Positions 5,847-6,035 of a stretch of DNA of 6,035 nucleotides are shown piece by piece. A program made the position numbers and the translations under genes. The DNA comes from Bacillota bacterium (GTDB taxonomy: Bacteria > Bacillota > Sulfobacillia > JAJZYS01 > JAJYTV01). Numbering within the stretch: the first letter of the stretch is position 1; each line of letters starts with the position of its first letter. The stretch lies in assembly GCA_021806845.1 (NCBI GenBank), contig JAKAPV010000186.1, forward strand, positions 1 to 6,035. Direction: 5' to 3'. A model generated the notes under the pieces. The model ran no database searches, was not told the origin of the DNA, and saw only the letters and a list, made by a program, of their open reading frames with translations.

Positions 5847-6035
5847 CCTGTACCGCTTGTATGCAGGACCATTAAGCAGGACGAACACCAGTTCACGGGT
5901 GCGCTCCCATGAATATCGTAAATGCTGAATCCCGCACTGACCCACCCATGGTACACGGTAGTGCCGAGTTTTCGCCCGAGTTCCGTCATTGGGATGGTGG
6001 AGGTCAGTTTATAGAGGCACGGCAACCAACCAAAC
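5847..6035 (+). ncRNA. Candidate HEARO / IscB-type omega-RNA, continues to the window edge
   Basis: A non-coding stretch of about 54% GC (5901-6035), clearly below the genes around it, with several helices readable by eye. CCTGTA (5847-5852) pairs TGCAGG (5862-5867). GGTGCG (5898-5903) pairs CGCACT (5933-5938, one G-T wobble), though CACC (5886-5889)/GGTG is an alternative. TGACC (5938-5942) pairs GGTCA (6002-6006), prolonged by CACC (5943-5946)/GGTG (5996-5999) and AT/AT around small bulges, about 11 pairs in all. ACGG (5955-5958) pairs CCGT (5983-5986). GTGCC (5961-5965) inside that long stem pairs GGCAC (6016-6020) outside it, making a pseudoknot. The 3' part (GGATGGTGGAGGTCAG then TTTATAGAGGCACGGCAACC) looks to me like the HEARO class found just upstream of IscB/IsrB HNH nuclease genes, whose products use the RNA as a guide scaffold. 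The nuclease gene would start just beyond 6035 and is not visible. The 5' boundary is approximate. Recognition is from memory plus hand folding. Confidence 0.6.

Noticed and set aside
5886..6006. Riboswitch (cobalamin, ykkC, ZTP, c-di-GMP) or T-box leader
   Set aside because: None of the conserved core motifs I know for these classes is present, and there is no terminator/antiterminator pair.
5540..6025. Minus-strand open frame of 161 codons covering the small gene and the right-edge RNA
   Set aside because: It runs antisense to a gene with a strong ribosome binding site and through the structured RNA region. Its composition changes abruptly midway and it has no recognisable domain, so it is probably spurious.
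5899..6035. Group II intron 5' end (GTGCG at 5899) or an rRNA fragment (GAACTCGGGCGAA-like stretch on the minus strand)
   Set aside because: GTGCG has a perfect CGCAC partner 30 bases away, explaining it as a helix; no intron domain V or intron-encoded ORF is visible. The resemblance to 23S rRNA covers only about 20 bases and fails on both sides.
1..6035. CRISPR array, IS transposase, tRNA or rRNA gene, phage genes
   Set aside because: No regularly spaced repeats, no tRNA cloverleaf and no transposase or integrase motifs were found; the only mobile-element hint is the right-edge RNA.

Overview
High-GC bacterial DNA (by eye close to 70% in the genes) with dense, well-formed Shine-Dalgarno (SD) sequences. 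It holds RecD2, a BirA-type biotin operator and a solitary BioY. This combination suits a high-GC Firmicute-like lineage (Limnochordia/Symbiobacterium/Thermaerobacter type), but the taxon cannot be fixed from the sequence; Chloroflexi or deltaproteobacterial-type hosts remain possible.

Layout. About 90% of the window is one minus-strand gene series, read from right to left: bioY (4934-5473), a YwrD-like gamma-glutamyltransferase (3332-4879), an M24 metallopeptidase of the Xaa-Pro aminopeptidase type (2052-3320) and recD2 (1-2049, running off the left edge). The ggt/M24 and M24/recD2 junctions are almost gapless, so these three are probably co-transcribed and translationally coupled. bioY and ggt are separated by 54 bases containing a G/C-rich inverted repeat. 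The bioY control region is very readable: a TTGACA -35, a 17-base spacer and a weak -10. A BirA-type biotin operator (TTGTAAACC-N14-GGTTGACGA) overlaps the -10 and start site, and a strong ribosome binding site moves the bioY start inside the longest open frame.

To the right, on the plus strand, is a small unrecognised gene (5594-5791, 65 aa) transcribed divergently from bioY; it may share the operator region.

The last ~240 bases (5792-6035) contain no convincing protein gene. GC falls to about 54% over 5901-6035, and the sequence folds into several nested helices plus a crossing GTGCC/GGCAC pairing. Sequence and architecture resemble the HEARO / IscB omega-RNA class. If correct, the window ends just before an iscB/isrB-like HNH nuclease gene, the RNA-guided transposon-associated ancestor of Cas9. 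This is the most interesting part of the window; the call rests on recognition and hand folding, not on a search.

How the genes fit together: ggt and the M24 peptidase plausibly act together in gamma-glutamyl peptide/proline peptide recycling, BioY imports biotin under BirA control, and recD2 is a housekeeping repair helicase carried at the end of the cluster. The right-edge RNA looks like a mobile-element passenger rather than part of that cluster.
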